The notes under the pieces: model-generated
What the model was told of the DNA's origin: nothing
What the model saw: only the letters and a program-made list of their open reading frames with translations
Databases searched by the model: none
Part shown: in pieces, positions 8,749 to 18,139 of the stretch
Numbering within the stretch: the first letter of the stretch is position 1
Layout of the letters: every line of letters begins with the position of its first letter
Made by a program: the position numbers and the translations under genes
NCBI GenBank assembly: GCA_964611645.1
Contig: CAZTAO010000015.1
Location: forward strand, 30,450 to 94,449
DNA: 64,000 nucleotides
Direction of reading: 5' to 3'
DNA from: CAZTAO01 sp964611645
Lineage (GTDB): Bacteria; Armatimonadota; UBA5829

Positions 8749-10653
8749 ATGTTGCGTTTGGATCTGATTCTATTAACCGCTGTAATGCTTGCGGCTTGCG
8801 CGCCTGCGAATGCGCAGGTTGCTGATGCGGGCCTCAAGATAGTCCCTCGCTGGAACTGCGCGTGGGTGGCGCCGCAGATTACCGGAAGCTGGATAATGCT
8901 GAGATATCGGCACACCTGGACCAAGGAGCAGGCTCCGACCGGTAAAGTCTTCATCGAGCTTCCCGCAGGGGTGAAGTGCGTTTCGGCTATCGAGATGCCA
9001 TTCGCGGAGACGCCAATCGCAGGCGGTGGAACGCTACTGACTCTTTCCCCGGTCGCGCTCAATGATCCCGGCCTCAAAGGCGGCCTCCTGTATCTATCCA
9101 CCACTCTCAAACCCGGCACAACCGCCAAAGCCAGGTCGTGGGCGGAATGGGAAGGCGGGAAATCGACTCCCACCGAGTTTGACGTGAAGGTCGCCGATGC
9201 GCGGCCGGTGAAGCAGCCCAAGCGCATTCGGACCGGCGCGGCTATGTGGCCCTACATGCTCGCCAACTGGCCGGACTTCCATAACCAATACGCACAGCTT
9301 GGTTTCAACTTCATGGACTACTGGCACGGGGCTATCCACAGCACCGACAAGGTTCACGCGGACCTGGTGGACAACGTCAAGAAGTCCGCGAATGTCGGGG
9401 TTATGGTGGGCATGAGTTCAAGCACCACCTGGGGGCCCGAGGTCTGGGGAGACAACAAGGACCAGGATGCCCTGGCGCTCTTCACCGACGGCCAGCGCGC
9501 CGGCCCCTGCCCATCATACCGCGGGCCGGGTTTCCACACGTGGATCGCCAAGCTCGCCCGGATCGCGGCGTCGGGAGTCTCATTCATAATGAGCGATGAG
9601 GAAACCTATGGCAGCGGCGGGTTCGGCGGGGCTTGCGTTTGCGGTCGGTGCGAGGCTAGGTGGAAAGAGTGGCTGAAGATCAACAGGCCGGGAATGGCGT
9701 ATATCAGCCCGACCGATGTGATCAAGAAGCACGGTTCCCCCGAGAATGTCACGGCTTTCGACAAGCTCTGGGAGAACAAAGAGGGCGCCGACCTCAACGA
9801 GGTGGCGGTCCGAAACACGGACATCGAAGAGCAGTACCGCGCGTGGCTGTACTTCAAAGCCAGCCTGACCACCGAGCGGTTCAAGCTGTTCAAACAGGCG
9901 ATTGCCAAGGCGACAAAGGAGTTCGGCGCAAAATCCAGCCCTGAGCCGATGCTGACCTGGTGGGCCGGGGCAGCGGATGATTATACTCTGGTGGTTTGCA
10001 TGCAGGACGGCCGCGCCTTGAGCCAGACCATCGATGCGGTTATCCCGCAGCTCTACTTCCGCTATAACCTGCCCCCGGTTGCACTGCGCGAGGCGATCCG
10101 CAAACACGCCTGGGCCACCCAGGGCAAGGCATTCTGGGCAGGCTTGGACGGAGATGACGACATAGTCAACGGTCGCGGCGGAGACTTCGCCAACACCCCC
10201 GGCTGTCTCACCGCGGCGGTCTTGGAAACCGTGATGGCCGGTGGCAAGGGCTATTGTATGTGGGCCGGGGCATATATGGACACCCGGCAGTGGGCTGAGC
10301 TTTCGGTAGTGAACGGAGTGCTGGCGAACCACGAAGACACATTCCTCGATGGCAAAGAAACCAGCCTGTTCAACGCCTACCCGCCTGAAGGCAAGGGAGA
10401 CTACTTCCACCCATACTCCAAGGAGGTCTTCGTTTCCACCCGAGAGACCAAGACCGAGGGCGTGGTGCTGATAACCGACTATCGCGCCGAGAGGAAGCCC
10501 TTCTGGCTGGAGCGCTCCACGGCCTACACCGGGCCGATGACCCTGATAGACGCATTCACCGGCAAGACAGTAGCCAAACTGGCAGCCAACCAATGGGATT
10601 TCCGCATTCACCTGAAAGACTCGCCGGTAAGACTGTTGGTGTGGAAGAAGTAA
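8749..10653 (+). CDS. Secreted glycoside-hydrolase-like protein with a CxCxxC motif
   Basis: A 634-residue exported protein, signal peptide about residues 1-24 (ACAPANA/QV), GGAGG before the ATG. An N-terminal beta domain (to about residue 160) precedes a barrel-like region: MLANWPDFHNQYAQLGFNFMDYW, then the acidic strand SFIMSDEETYG, followed at once by CVCGRC and a helix. LTWWAGA and AVIPQLYFRYN form later strands, and a short C-terminal beta domain (LIDAFTGKTVAKL) closes it. It is a paralogue of the protein at 1515, which lacks the cysteine cluster. Cysteines right after the presumed catalytic strand recur in four other proteins of this window. Enzymatic role inferred from fold only. Confidence 0.8.
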   Translation: MLRLDLILLTAVMLAACAPANAQVADAGLKIVPRWNCAWVAPQITGSWIMLRYRHTWTKEQAPTGKVFIELPAGVKCVSAIEMPFAETPIAGGGTLLTLSPVALNDPGLKGGLLYLSTTLKPGTTAKARSWAEWEGGKSTPTEFDVKVADARPVKQPKRIRTGAAMWPYMLANWPDFHNQYAQLGFNFMDYWHGAIHSTDKVHADLVDNVKKSANVGVMVGMSSSTTWGPEVWGDNKDQDALALFTDGQRAGPCPSYRGPGFHTWIAKLARIAASGVSFIMSDEETYGSGGFGGACVCGRCEARWKEWLKINRPGMAYISPTDVIKKHGSPENVTAFDKLWENKEGADLNEVAVRNTDIEEQYRAWLYFKASLTTERFKLFKQAIAKATKEFGAKSSPEPMLTWWAGAADDYTLVVCMQDGRALSQTIDAVIPQLYFRYNLPPVALREAIRKHAWATQGKAFWAGLDGDDDIVNGRGGDFANTPGCLTAAVLETVMAGGKGYCMWAGAYMDTRQWAELSVVNGVLANHEDTFLDGKETSLFNAYPPEGKGDYFHPYSKEVFVSTRETKTEGVVLITDYRAERKPFWLERSTAYTGPMTLIDAFTGKTVAKLAANQWDFRIHLKDSPVRLLVWKK

Positions 10654-10717
10654 GCATAGCCCCTCTCCCCCGCAGAGCTGGGTTGGATGAGGGGATACCG
10701 ATTACAAGGAGAAGAAC

Positions 10718-13318
10718 ATGCTGAGACTGACAATGGTGTTGATTGGCTGTGTGGTAATTCTGGCCGCCGCTTCGGGGGTTGCGTTTGCCCAGGTTGCGAC
10801 GCAGTGGTCCGAGACCCAGATGGACAACGGCTATGTCGTCTTTGGGTACACCACGCTGGAGAATCTTCCGGCGAATTATGTACCCAAGCGCGCCGAGGCC
10901 ACAAACAAGGTCTCCTGCGCCTTGGCAAAGGGGCAGTATCAGTCGGTGCAGTTTGGTGTATATGCGCTGGATGAGGGTGTCAACAAGATAAAGGCCACTG
11001 TAACGTGCGACATTCCTGTCACCATCTACCACCGCATCGATCCCGACATCAAGGCCAAGCTCGGCCAGGCGCCGGAGGAGATATACACGTGGATGGGGCC
11101 GGAGGTATACTTGCAGAGAGGTGATACCTATCCCAGCCTCGCCAAAGGCACGAGCGTTGGCTTCTGGCTGACTTTCAAAGCTCCTGATAACGCCAGGCCG
11201 GGAGTCCACAAGGGAAAGATCGTGGTAGAGGCTGAGGGCAGGCCGGCGACTGAAATCGCCCTGACAATCACCGTGCGGCCTTTCGAGTTGGAACGCGCCA
11301 AGGCGGCATTCGGTATGTATTACCGAGAGGACTTCATGCCGGCGAGGCTGGGGTCGTGGGGTGCGAGCGATAAGCTGGAGTCGGCCATCTTCGCGGACAT
11401 GGCCGCTCACGGACAAAACGGGGTGACATTCTACCAGTTCGGCGACTTCACCACGCTACCTCCCAAAGCCAGCATGCCGGTCGAGAGAACCTTTGCGCTG
11501 GCGCGCGCCGCAGGGCTGACCCACCCGGATATCCCCTCCATGTTCCTTATGCACAACATCACTGCGGGAGAGCACGGCGTCTCAGCGTCGCAAATGAGGG
11601 CGGCGGTGGACTGGCTGAACTCGGAGGCGAAGAAGCAGCAGTGGCCGGGGATAGTGCTCTACACCCAGGATGAACCCGCGTACCCATCCCCCGGATTGCG
11701 AGAGGGCTTTGGCCCTGTTGCACGGCATCGGATTCGGACCGGAACCGCTCTCAACGCGACTGGGGTGTACGGCTATGGCGATATCCACTCAGTCTGGATT
11801 CCCATTGGCGGCGATATCACCCCCGAGATGCAGGCCGAGGCCAAACGGCAGGGGGCGCAGGTCTGGACATACTCCTATCGCATCTGGCGCGAGGGCTTCA
11901 TCCCGCTTCGCCAGCGGTACTATGCCGGTCTCTACACCTGGGGCCTGAACCTGGGCGGCAATTACGTCTGGGCCTACTCGCACGGTCACCACGGCCACGC
12001 CTGGTTCATGCCGGGAGCCGAGGAACCCATGCCGATCACTGGCTGGGAAGCGCGCCGCGATGGAGTGGACGACTACCGCTACCTCCAGACCCTGGAAAGC
12101 AGCATCGCCGCCAAACCCGGCAACCCGACGGCAATACAGGCCGCCGCGTGGCTGAAGTCCCTGCGGGATAAGATCAAGTCATTCGACCCACACCTGGCGG
12201 TCGCGGGCAAGCCGTTCACCATCAAGGACTATGAGGCAATTCGGGTGAAGGCGTCGGGCTACATAGAGAAGCTCGGCTTAGCGCCCGCCGCGAAGTTCAG
12301 AACTCTCCCTGCCACCTACGTCAAAGATGAAGCAGCGCCGTTCCGGGGCAAGTCTGTGGAGCAGTGTCGGCAAGCGCTGCAGTCTTCGAGCGTATCGAGG
12401 CAGAGAGGCGCTGCGGCTGCGTTGTTTGAAATGGGCGCAAAAGCCGCTCCGGCAGTTGGGGATCTGGCCGCCGCGCTGGACAATCCCGGCGCGCGCATTC
12501 CGGTCCTGAGAGCAATTGAAGCTATAGGCCCCGATGCCTATCCTGCCCTCCCCGGCCTCGAGTCGCTGTTGTCCAACAAGGACGAGTTCGTGCGTTTGAG
12601 CGCGACCTTCGCCCTGGTGGGGATATCGCGGCCTGATAGTTGGACGACTGAACTCAGGGGATATGACCCCGCGGATGTCTCTCCGAGAGCCGCTGAGCTT
12701 GTCCCGCTGCTCCGCAAGGCGCTTGCCGACACGTTCCCGCAGGTATCGGATGCCGCGGCTTTCGGGCTGTACTACTGTGGCCCGGCGTCAATAGATGCGC
12801 TGCCGTACGCAATTGAGGCTGTGGAGAAGAAGAGCAATGTCGAGGCATCAACCAAGATCATTGCGGGTCTGGGCCCCAAAGCTGCTCCGGCCGTGCCCGC
12901 GTTGATCAAACAGATCGATGCGGCCAAGGGCAACGACCCCTACAACTGCCAGGCTATAGCGTCAATTGGCGAGGCGGCTTCAGAGGCCATACCCACGCTG
13001 GAGAAGTACAAGACCTGGGACAACCCGTATCTGGCCGATGTGCTCTATGCCCTGATCTGCATACGCGGAGACCAGAAGGACCTGGAGATGCTGGTAGATA
13101 TGATGGGCAAAGAGAACCTGCCGCAAGGCCCGTGGCAGTGGCATATTGCGGGCAAGTTCCTGGGTGCTTTGGGTGGCAAGGCAGCGCCGGTGGCAGGGCA
13201 ACTGCGCGAGAAGCTGCCGCTGCTGGGCAAAGAGCCAACCCTGAAGCAGCAGATGGAAACGCTCTATCTGCCCAGGATCACAAGAAACGCCAAGCCCCTT
13301 CGGCTGCTGCCGAGGTAG
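10718..13318 (+). CDS. Secreted DUF4091-type protein with C-terminal HEAT repeats
   Basis: An 866-residue exported protein, signal peptide to about residue 25 (GVAFAQ). Residues about 26-190 are a beta domain (FGVYALDEGVNKIKATVTCD...FWLTFKAP). A barrel-like region follows (YYREDFMP, VLYTQDEPAYP) and ends with GWEARRDGVDDYRYLQTL, the signature closing DUF4091 domains, which belong to the neighbourhood of GH123-like glycosidases. From about residue 545 the chain is alpha-helical repeats of the HEAT type (GAKAAPAVGDLAAALDNP, AIEAIGPDAYPALPGLESLL). The fusion of a glycosidase-like barrel to a HEAT scaffold suggests binding to a partner protein. It lies 64 bases after the 8749 gene, likely in the same operon. 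Confidence 0.8.
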   Translation: MLRLTMVLIGCVVILAAASGVAFAQVATQWSETQMDNGYVVFGYTTLENLPANYVPKRAEATNKVSCALAKGQYQSVQFGVYALDEGVNKIKATVTCDIPVTIYHRIDPDIKAKLGQAPEEIYTWMGPEVYLQRGDTYPSLAKGTSVGFWLTFKAPDNARPGVHKGKIVVEAEGRPATEIALTITVRPFELERAKAAFGMYYREDFMPARLGSWGASDKLESAIFADMAAHGQNGVTFYQFGDFTTLPPKASMPVERTFALARAAGLTHPDIPSMFLMHNITAGEHGVSASQMRAAVDWLNSEAKKQQWPGIVLYTQDEPAYPSPGLREGFGPVARHRIRTGTALNATGVYGYGDIHSVWIPIGGDITPEMQAEAKRQGAQVWTYSYRIWREGFIPLRQRYYAGLYTWGLNLGGNYVWAYSHGHHGHAWFMPGAEEPMPITGWEARRDGVDDYRYLQTLESSIAAKPGNPTAIQAAAWLKSLRDKIKSFDPHLAVAGKPFTIKDYEAIRVKASGYIEKLGLAPAAKFRTLPATYVKDEAAPFRGKSVEQCRQALQSSSVSRQRGAAAALFEMGAKAAPAVGDLAAALDNPGARIPVLRAIEAIGPDAYPALPGLESLLSNKDEFVRLSATFALVGISRPDSWTTELRGYDPADVSPRAAELVPLLRKALADTFPQVSDAAAFGLYYCGPASIDALPYAIEAVEKKSNVEASTKIIAGLGPKAAPAVPALIKQIDAAKGNDPYNCQAIASIGEAASEAIPTLEKYKTWDNPYLADVLYALICIRGDQKDLEMLVDMMGKENLPQGPWQWHIAGKFLGALGGKAAPVAGQLREKLPLLGKEPTLKQQMETLYLPRITRNAKPLRLLPR

Positions 13319-13328
13319 GCATCTCGTT

Positions 13329-13437
13329 ATGCGTCGGGAGGCTTCTCGCCCCGACGCTGTCGTGCTATGCGTCGGGAGGCTTTTCGCCCCGACGCTGTTG
13401 TGGGTAATGCTTCGGCGCAAAAAGCTTGCCGAAGCAT
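13329..13437. repeat. Composite palindromic repeat, three hairpins
   Basis: Two successive hairpins with stem GCGTCGGG/CCCGACGC (13331-13338 with 13350-13357; 13369-13376 with 13388-13395), then one with stem ATGCTTCGGC/GCCGAAGCAT (13407-13416 with 13428-13437). The same two hairpin types recur in inverted order and orientation at 62428-62501. The element fills most of the space between two genes and may also stop transcription. Confidence 0.75.
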
Positions 13438-13459
13438 AGCAAAATACGAAGAGGCATGA

Positions 13460-15007
13460 ATGTCGATGAAGACTCAGTATCGTTGCATACTCAACGACGA
13501 TGGCGACGGCCTCAAGCAGGTCAAACAGCCGCACGATATCAGCCAGGTGGCCGGCCCGATTGCTCCTCTCAAGGGGACTCCTGTCGACTGCTTCTGCTGG
13601 TGCGTGGCGGAGGAGGTGGCGTCGTACAAGTCAGATGTCATTCAGACAATCTACGAACTGTACGACAGAGGTCTGGCCAATCCCTACGTCAGCTTCGGCG
13701 GCGCGTCCAGCGATCTGCCGTATGCGCTGTACAAGCAGGGAATCGACTACATGCCCCTGCTCATCGATCACGCGCACGATTCTGGTATCGCGTTCTATGC
13801 CAGCTTCAGGATGAATGACACCCACCACAAGTCCGATCCCAACGGCCTTCTTGCACCGGATTTCTGGAAAGCTCACCCGGAGTACAGGCTGTGGGGCGAG
13901 ACGGACGCAAAGTCCTACTACAACGCCGCCATGGACTACTCGTTCCCTGAAGTCCGCGAGCGCAAGTTGGTGGCCATGGAAGAGGTCGCAAGCAGGTATG
14001 CGGTGGATGGGATCGAGCTTGATATGTCCCGCTGCCCTTACTTCTTCCAGCCCGATCAAGCATGGGGGAATCGCGGTATCCTGACGGACCTTCTCCGAGA
14101 GCTTCGCGAACGCCTCAAGGCGACCGGCAAGGATATTCCCATCATGGTCCGGACGGTGATGGACGAGAACAGGCTCAAGCACGGTGGAATGGACCTCGGG
14201 ACCTGGATCAATGAGGGGCTGCTGGACCACCTGGTGCTGACTGAACTCGTGAACACATTCCGCGCCGACCTCGACCCATGGCTGCCGCTGTGCAAGGCGA
14301 AGGGGATACCGGTCTACCCCGCGCTGGAAGGGAACCCGTACGTCGACCGCCGCAACTTCTACGATATCTTCACCAACCCGGATGCCCCGCCCCACAACTG
14401 GGGCGCGCCCCACGACCAGCAGCTTCTCCTGAGGGCGGCTTCTCAGAATTTCCTGTCGCAGGAAATCGCCGGCCTGGCGCTGTTTAACCTGCCGGCCCGG
14501 CCCATTTTCTGCGACTCCCCAACCTACCTGACCGGCCTCTTCGACCTCCACAAGCGGGACAAGAATTACTACTTCTGGAGGAACCTGCCGATCTGGGTGG
14601 AGCCATTACGGCCTGCGAAGTATCACCAGACCATCGAGTTCCCAGTCTGTGGAGACGACATCGGCGGCACGGATTCCCAGGTGACTATCAGCTTCCGGCA
14701 GATGGCTGTACCCTTCCCACACGCCCCTTACGCCTATCGACAGAGCAGCATCCCCCAACCCAGGCTGCTCAAGTACGAGCTGAACGGAAAGGAGATCGAC
14801 CAGAGCGCAATCACTCTCTCCAAACAGCCTGCCGGGAGAATAGATTCAGGCTACAAGCTCAAGGCACATCAACTGGTGGAGATCAGCCTGCCGGGCACGG
14901 CTCTCAGCAATGGGAGGAACAAGCTGGAGTTCACAATGCCGGACCCGCCAACCGAGCACACACCCTACGTCTATGTCTTCGAGTTGGACGTTGAGGTGAG
15001 GTTCTGA
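13460..15007 (+). CDS. Glycoside-hydrolase-like TIM-barrel protein, no signal peptide
   Basis: A 515-residue protein related to the truncated gene at the left edge: LNDDGDG near the N-terminus, YASFRMNDTH (compare WSARMNDMH), FWKAHPEYRLWGE, AAMDYSFPEVRERKLVAMEEV and DGIELDMSRCP in the same order. The last of these holds the best candidate catalytic acids. A C-terminal beta domain (from about residue 400) ends YVYVFELDVEVRF. No signal peptide was seen. GAAGAGG precedes the ATG; a second ATG two codons later is equally possible. Family: uncharacterised glycosyl-hydrolase-like; cytoplasmic breakdown of imported sugars would fit but is not shown. Confidence 0.8.
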   Translation: MSMKTQYRCILNDDGDGLKQVKQPHDISQVAGPIAPLKGTPVDCFCWCVAEEVASYKSDVIQTIYELYDRGLANPYVSFGGASSDLPYALYKQGIDYMPLLIDHAHDSGIAFYASFRMNDTHHKSDPNGLLAPDFWKAHPEYRLWGETDAKSYYNAAMDYSFPEVRERKLVAMEEVASRYAVDGIELDMSRCPYFFQPDQAWGNRGILTDLLRELRERLKATGKDIPIMVRTVMDENRLKHGGMDLGTWINEGLLDHLVLTELVNTFRADLDPWLPLCKAKGIPVYPALEGNPYVDRRNFYDIFTNPDAPPHNWGAPHDQQLLLRAASQNFLSQEIAGLALFNLPARPIFCDSPTYLTGLFDLHKRDKNYYFWRNLPIWVEPLRPAKYHQTIEFPVCGDDIGGTDSQVTISFRQMAVPFPHAPYAYRQSSIPQPRLLKYELNGKEIDQSAITLSKQPAGRIDSGYKLKAHQLVEISLPGTALSNGRNKLEFTMPDPPTEHTPYVYVFELDVEVRF

Positions 15008-15174
15008 CTGAGTCCCATCACCAAGCAGCCCCCGGCAAGAGTCGGGGCAGGCAGAAATCGAGACGCTGTCGATGAGTTGCCTGTGGCTTTGCAGGCGTCG
15101 CCTCTGTTGTGGTAGGCGCTGTTGGTTTGTGGTCTAGCGCTATGGCTTTGTCGCCCAGACCTTCGTTAGCCTCG

Positions 15175-16701
15175 TCACTTCCCCACAGCATTATCCCTAA
15201 CGACGCAGCCCTCACTCCCCGGTATCACCTCAATCCCTGCTTTGAGAGGGCCAGATAGATGATTACCCGTCACAATGCTGCCCGCGCCTGCCTCGATTAC
15301 CGGGCCCCGGAGTTCGTGCCAGTCGGTGATGTTGGCGCTAACTATGGAGTTGCCTCGGGTCTTGATGAAGCGGTCCGCGCCGCCCGCGAGCTTGGGCAGG
15401 CCGCCGTTGCGGTTGACCGTAACCAGCGAGTTGGGGCCGACGTCGATCAGGTACTCGCCTATACCGACGATGGGCCTGAGGCCGTAGCTGGTGATGGAGT
15501 TGCCGGTGACCGTCACCCCCACATCCGAGACTATGCAGGGATGCGACTCAGCGAAGAATCCCTCCCCGTATTCGGCGTGCACAAGGAGGAACTGATTGTT
15601 GCTGACAATGCAGTCGGCCTCGGAAGTATTGGGGAGCGTGCCTGAGCTTATCAGAATCTCAGCGCCGGTCTGGTTATCGTGCAGCAGGTTTCCGCTGACC
15701 AGAGTCCCGTAACCCCAGGCTATGAATATGGGGGTGTTGGGGTTGCCGGGGGTGCGGTTTCGGATGCCGGTGACGGTGTTGTCCAGCACCTTTGTGCCGA
15801 TACAGGGAATGCCGCCCGCGCCCGCAATGTCGGTCTCGCGAATGTATATTCCGTGGTGGAAGTTCTTCACGGTGTTGGCCTGGATTGTGGCGCGGATGCT
15901 CCGATTGACCACCAGGCCCATATATCCCTTTGTGCCGCCGTCAACCGTGCAGTCCCTTATCGAGCAGTCGCGGGAGCTTTCGATCACCCCGCACTGGTCG
16001 GCATTAAGCAGCGTGCAGCCGACAATGTGGCAGTCGTTGTTGGCTCCGTAGATGATGCAGTTACCGTCTCCGCAGCTATCCATCAGGGACCGCTCCACCG
16101 TGCAGCGAGTCGAGCTATACATCACAGCGCCGCTGCCGAAACAGTCCCTGGCTTCGCACTGCGAAACCCGGCAGTCGCTCGCCCCGTTCTGCAGCACTCC
16201 CGCGGAAAGCTGCTCGAACCGGCACCCCTCCACCAGAGCACGGGAGGCTCCGTTCAGCACGACTCCCCAGGTGCTATAGAGGTTCTTGGGCTTCTGGTCG
16301 CACAGAACCGCGAGATTGCGCACCTTGCTCCTCTCGCCCCGCACGCATATCGTCGCGTAAGGCCCTGCCGCCAGCTTAATGCGAAATATGGTCGAACCGT
16401 TGCCCGCGCCCTCCAGGGTGACGTTGGAGGGGATATTGAGAGCATAAGGGGTCTTGTCTTTGCCGGAGTCTGACCCGAACTTGCCGCAGGCTGAACCGGA
16501 TTTCGGCAGAAGCAGGAAGTTCCCCGCCGGAACCGACACAACGCCCCCAGCCTTGGCAGCCCTGTCGATGGCAGCCTGTATCGCAGGCGCGGCATTGGCC
16601 TTGCCATCTGCCAAAGCCTGCAAGCCGGGCGCGCTGGACTTCGCCCAGCAGGGACTCTGCAGTGCCAGGATACAGAGAGCGAACAGCGTGATTCTCAGCA
16701 T
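15175..16701 (-). CDS. Secreted right-handed parallel beta-helix protein
   Basis: A 508-residue exported protein, signal peptide to about residue 20 (SPCWAK). It opens with AAPAIQAAIDRAAKAGGVVSVPAG, the characteristic first turn of pectate-lyase-superfamily beta-helices (Pectate_lyase_3 type), followed by many short turns of the type GCRFEQLSAGVLQNG, VEGCRFE, IVSNNQF, VTGNSITSYG and VTGNHLSG. Such proteins are usually polysaccharide lyases, hydrolases or binding proteins. No catalytic set could be assigned. It is convergent with the 13460 gene; 167 bases with no clear gene separate them. Confidence 0.85.
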   Translation of the reverse strand: MLRITLFALCILALQSPCWAKSSAPGLQALADGKANAAPAIQAAIDRAAKAGGVVSVPAGNFLLLPKSGSACGKFGSDSGKDKTPYALNIPSNVTLEGAGNGSTIFRIKLAAGPYATICVRGERSKVRNLAVLCDQKPKNLYSTWGVVLNGASRALVEGCRFEQLSAGVLQNGASDCRVSQCEARDCFGSGAVMYSSTRCTVERSLMDSCGDGNCIIYGANNDCHIVGCTLLNADQCGVIESSRDCSIRDCTVDGGTKGYMGLVVNRSIRATIQANTVKNFHHGIYIRETDIAGAGGIPCIGTKVLDNTVTGIRNRTPGNPNTPIFIAWGYGTLVSGNLLHDNQTGAEILISSGTLPNTSEADCIVSNNQFLLVHAEYGEGFFAESHPCIVSDVGVTVTGNSITSYGLRPIVGIGEYLIDVGPNSLVTVNRNGGLPKLAGGADRFIKTRGNSIVSANITDWHELRGPVIEAGAGSIVTGNHLSGPLKAGIEVIPGSEGCVVRDNAVGK

Positions 16702-16716
16702 TCTTCCACCTCGTTG

Positions 16717-17256
16717 TTATACACTCAGTCCATCCCGTTGCGGCAGCTTACGCAGATTCTCCAGAAGCGCGTCAGAAGCTCTCAGCAGGTCAGGTCGCGA
16801 CACTACGAAGTCCCTGCAGCGGGCCGAGATAGGAAAGCCCCCTATTCCTCCGTATGATCGCTCGGTTTCCTCCCATGCATCGGCGAAGCTGTCAGTGCTA
16901 TGATGCCAGATATACAGCCTCACGCGCGAATATTCCGGCGAGTCTTGGAATGCCTGAAACGCAATCTCAGGTTCGACGAAATCGATCTTGTCCTCCGTCG
17001 TCTCACCAGAGGCGACCTCGGCCAGCCACGCGGCGAGTCGCTTTGCCTCGGAGAACAAGAGACATGGATCGATCCAAGGCCACTCTGAATCAGGCGAGTG
17101 TACGGCCAGGGAAACAACCAGCCATTCGACGTCGTACTTGCCCGTCTTCGTGGGGTGCTCATCTTCAAAACGCTTAATACCAAGAGAGAACGACCAGCCG
17201 TCGTGAATGTCGGTGAGGACCATGCGGTCGGCGAGCTGCGAGTACATTTCATCCAT
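16717..17256 (-). CDS. Small WapI-like protein of unknown function
   Basis: A 179-residue protein. The start is the ATG that overlaps the stop of the upstream gene as TGATG, which implies translational coupling; longer versions of the frame would overlap that gene entirely. The sequence TDIHDGWSFSLGIKRFED, WLVVSLAVHSPDSEWPWIDPCLL and AKRLAAWLAEV resembles the small WapI-type immunity or DUF families, in which a beta sheet carries a conserved DPCL segment. This is a weak resemblance. No toxin gene is next to it, so an immunity role would have to be a leftover. Cytoplasmic; acidic. Confidence 0.65.
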   Translation of the reverse strand: MDEMYSQLADRMVLTDIHDGWSFSLGIKRFEDEHPTKTGKYDVEWLVVSLAVHSPDSEWPWIDPCLLFSEAKRLAAWLAEVASGETTEDKIDFVEPEIAFQAFQDSPEYSRVRLYIWHHSTDSFADAWEETERSYGGIGGFPISARCRDFVVSRPDLLRASDALLENLRKLPQRDGLSV

Positions 17257-18002
17257 CACCTCACCACCATCCGTGTAATCACAGCCAGCAACCCCATGCC
17301 TATGAGCAGCGCAATCAGGACAATCAAGCAGGGTTGGTCGGAGTATAGAATCTCGAGTGTGGTCAGGAGGCTGTGCGCCGGGAGGGGACAGTTGCAGTGA
17401 ACACAGATCATCTCCGACCACGCGTTCTCCTCCTCGCACTGCGGGCAGCGGTACAGGCGTCCACCGACGCCTCTGACCGAACGCACCGCCTTGTGCCCGT
17501 TCCCGGCAGCGCGCGTATGACCGGGCCTGTTAGCCAGGAACCTCGCGATTTCCTCGAATGTGGCCTGCGCGTTGTCGCACACAAAAGTGTGCCGTTCCTC
17601 CGAGACCAGATGGATGCAGAAGCCATTAACCAGGGTGGCTGTGGTGAATGTCTGACTGCACGACTCGACCTCGCTCGTTGGGATATCCAGCGCATACTGG
17701 GCCTTGGCGATCTCGGATATGTCCGAGGGGCTGAACCGAACCCGGTCCGGGTCGAGACTGAGCGTGCCTTCGATGACGGTCAGGCCGGTGTTGAGGTGCG
17801 CCTGGAACGCCAGCACGGGGTGACTGGAAGCCTGGGCGGGTTGTGGAGCGTCGGCAGCCTGCTCCTTCTGAGCATCTTCCCGACGCTTGTTCCAGCAATT
17901 CCAGCAGAGGCCGTCCCTTACGCACATCCTGCAGACGTCCCCACCGCAAGCAGGGCACTTCTCAGAGCCTTCCCTGTGCCCACACACCACACAAGCCGCC
18001 AT
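17256..18002 (-). CDS. Zinc-ribbon protein with C-terminal membrane segment
   Basis: A 248-residue protein. The ATG at 18002 is preferred over an upstream GTG because GGGAGGGG precedes it and the first zinc site follows at once: CVVCGHREGSEKCPACGGDVCRMCVRDGLCWNC, seven or more cysteines in CxxC pairs. A beta-rich middle (about residues 65-160, LTVIEGTLSLDPDRVRF) looks like a PH-type domain. A second zinc ribbon is CPQCEEENAWSEMICVHCNCPL. A single membrane helix (LIVLIALLIGMGLLAVI) ends the protein. This layout suggests a tail-anchored membrane sensor or scaffold; function unknown. Translationally coupled to the next gene. Confidence 0.7.
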   Translation of the reverse strand: MAACVVCGHREGSEKCPACGGDVCRMCVRDGLCWNCWNKRREDAQKEQAADAPQPAQASSHPVLAFQAHLNTGLTVIEGTLSLDPDRVRFSPSDISEIAKAQYALDIPTSEVESCSQTFTTATLVNGFCIHLVSEERHTFVCDNAQATFEEIARFLANRPGHTRAAGNGHKAVRSVRGVGGRLYRCPQCEEENAWSEMICVHCNCPLPAHSLLTTLEILYSDQPCLIVLIALLIGMGLLAVITRMVVR

Positions 18003-18082
18003 ACCCGACCCCTCCCACATTCTCACATCGTCCGGATGGTATTTTACCGTACACACAGGGAATACTGAAAGTGTGGTTTGTG

Positions 18083-18111
18083 TTGACGGCGGACGCGCAA
18101 GGGTTTATGAT
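18083..18111 (+). promoter_or_regulatory. Sigma-70 promoter
   Basis: TTGACG, 17 bases, TATGAT, 28 bases before the ATG of the secreted protein at 18140. Confidence 0.65.
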
Positions 18112-18139
18112 TGAGCCGATGGGGTGGGAGGCGAGAGAT

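Noticed and set aside
17843..18139. N-terminal extension of the secreted protein at 18140
   Set aside because: It runs antisense through the zinc-ribbon gene and across a good promoter; the signal peptide begins at 18140.
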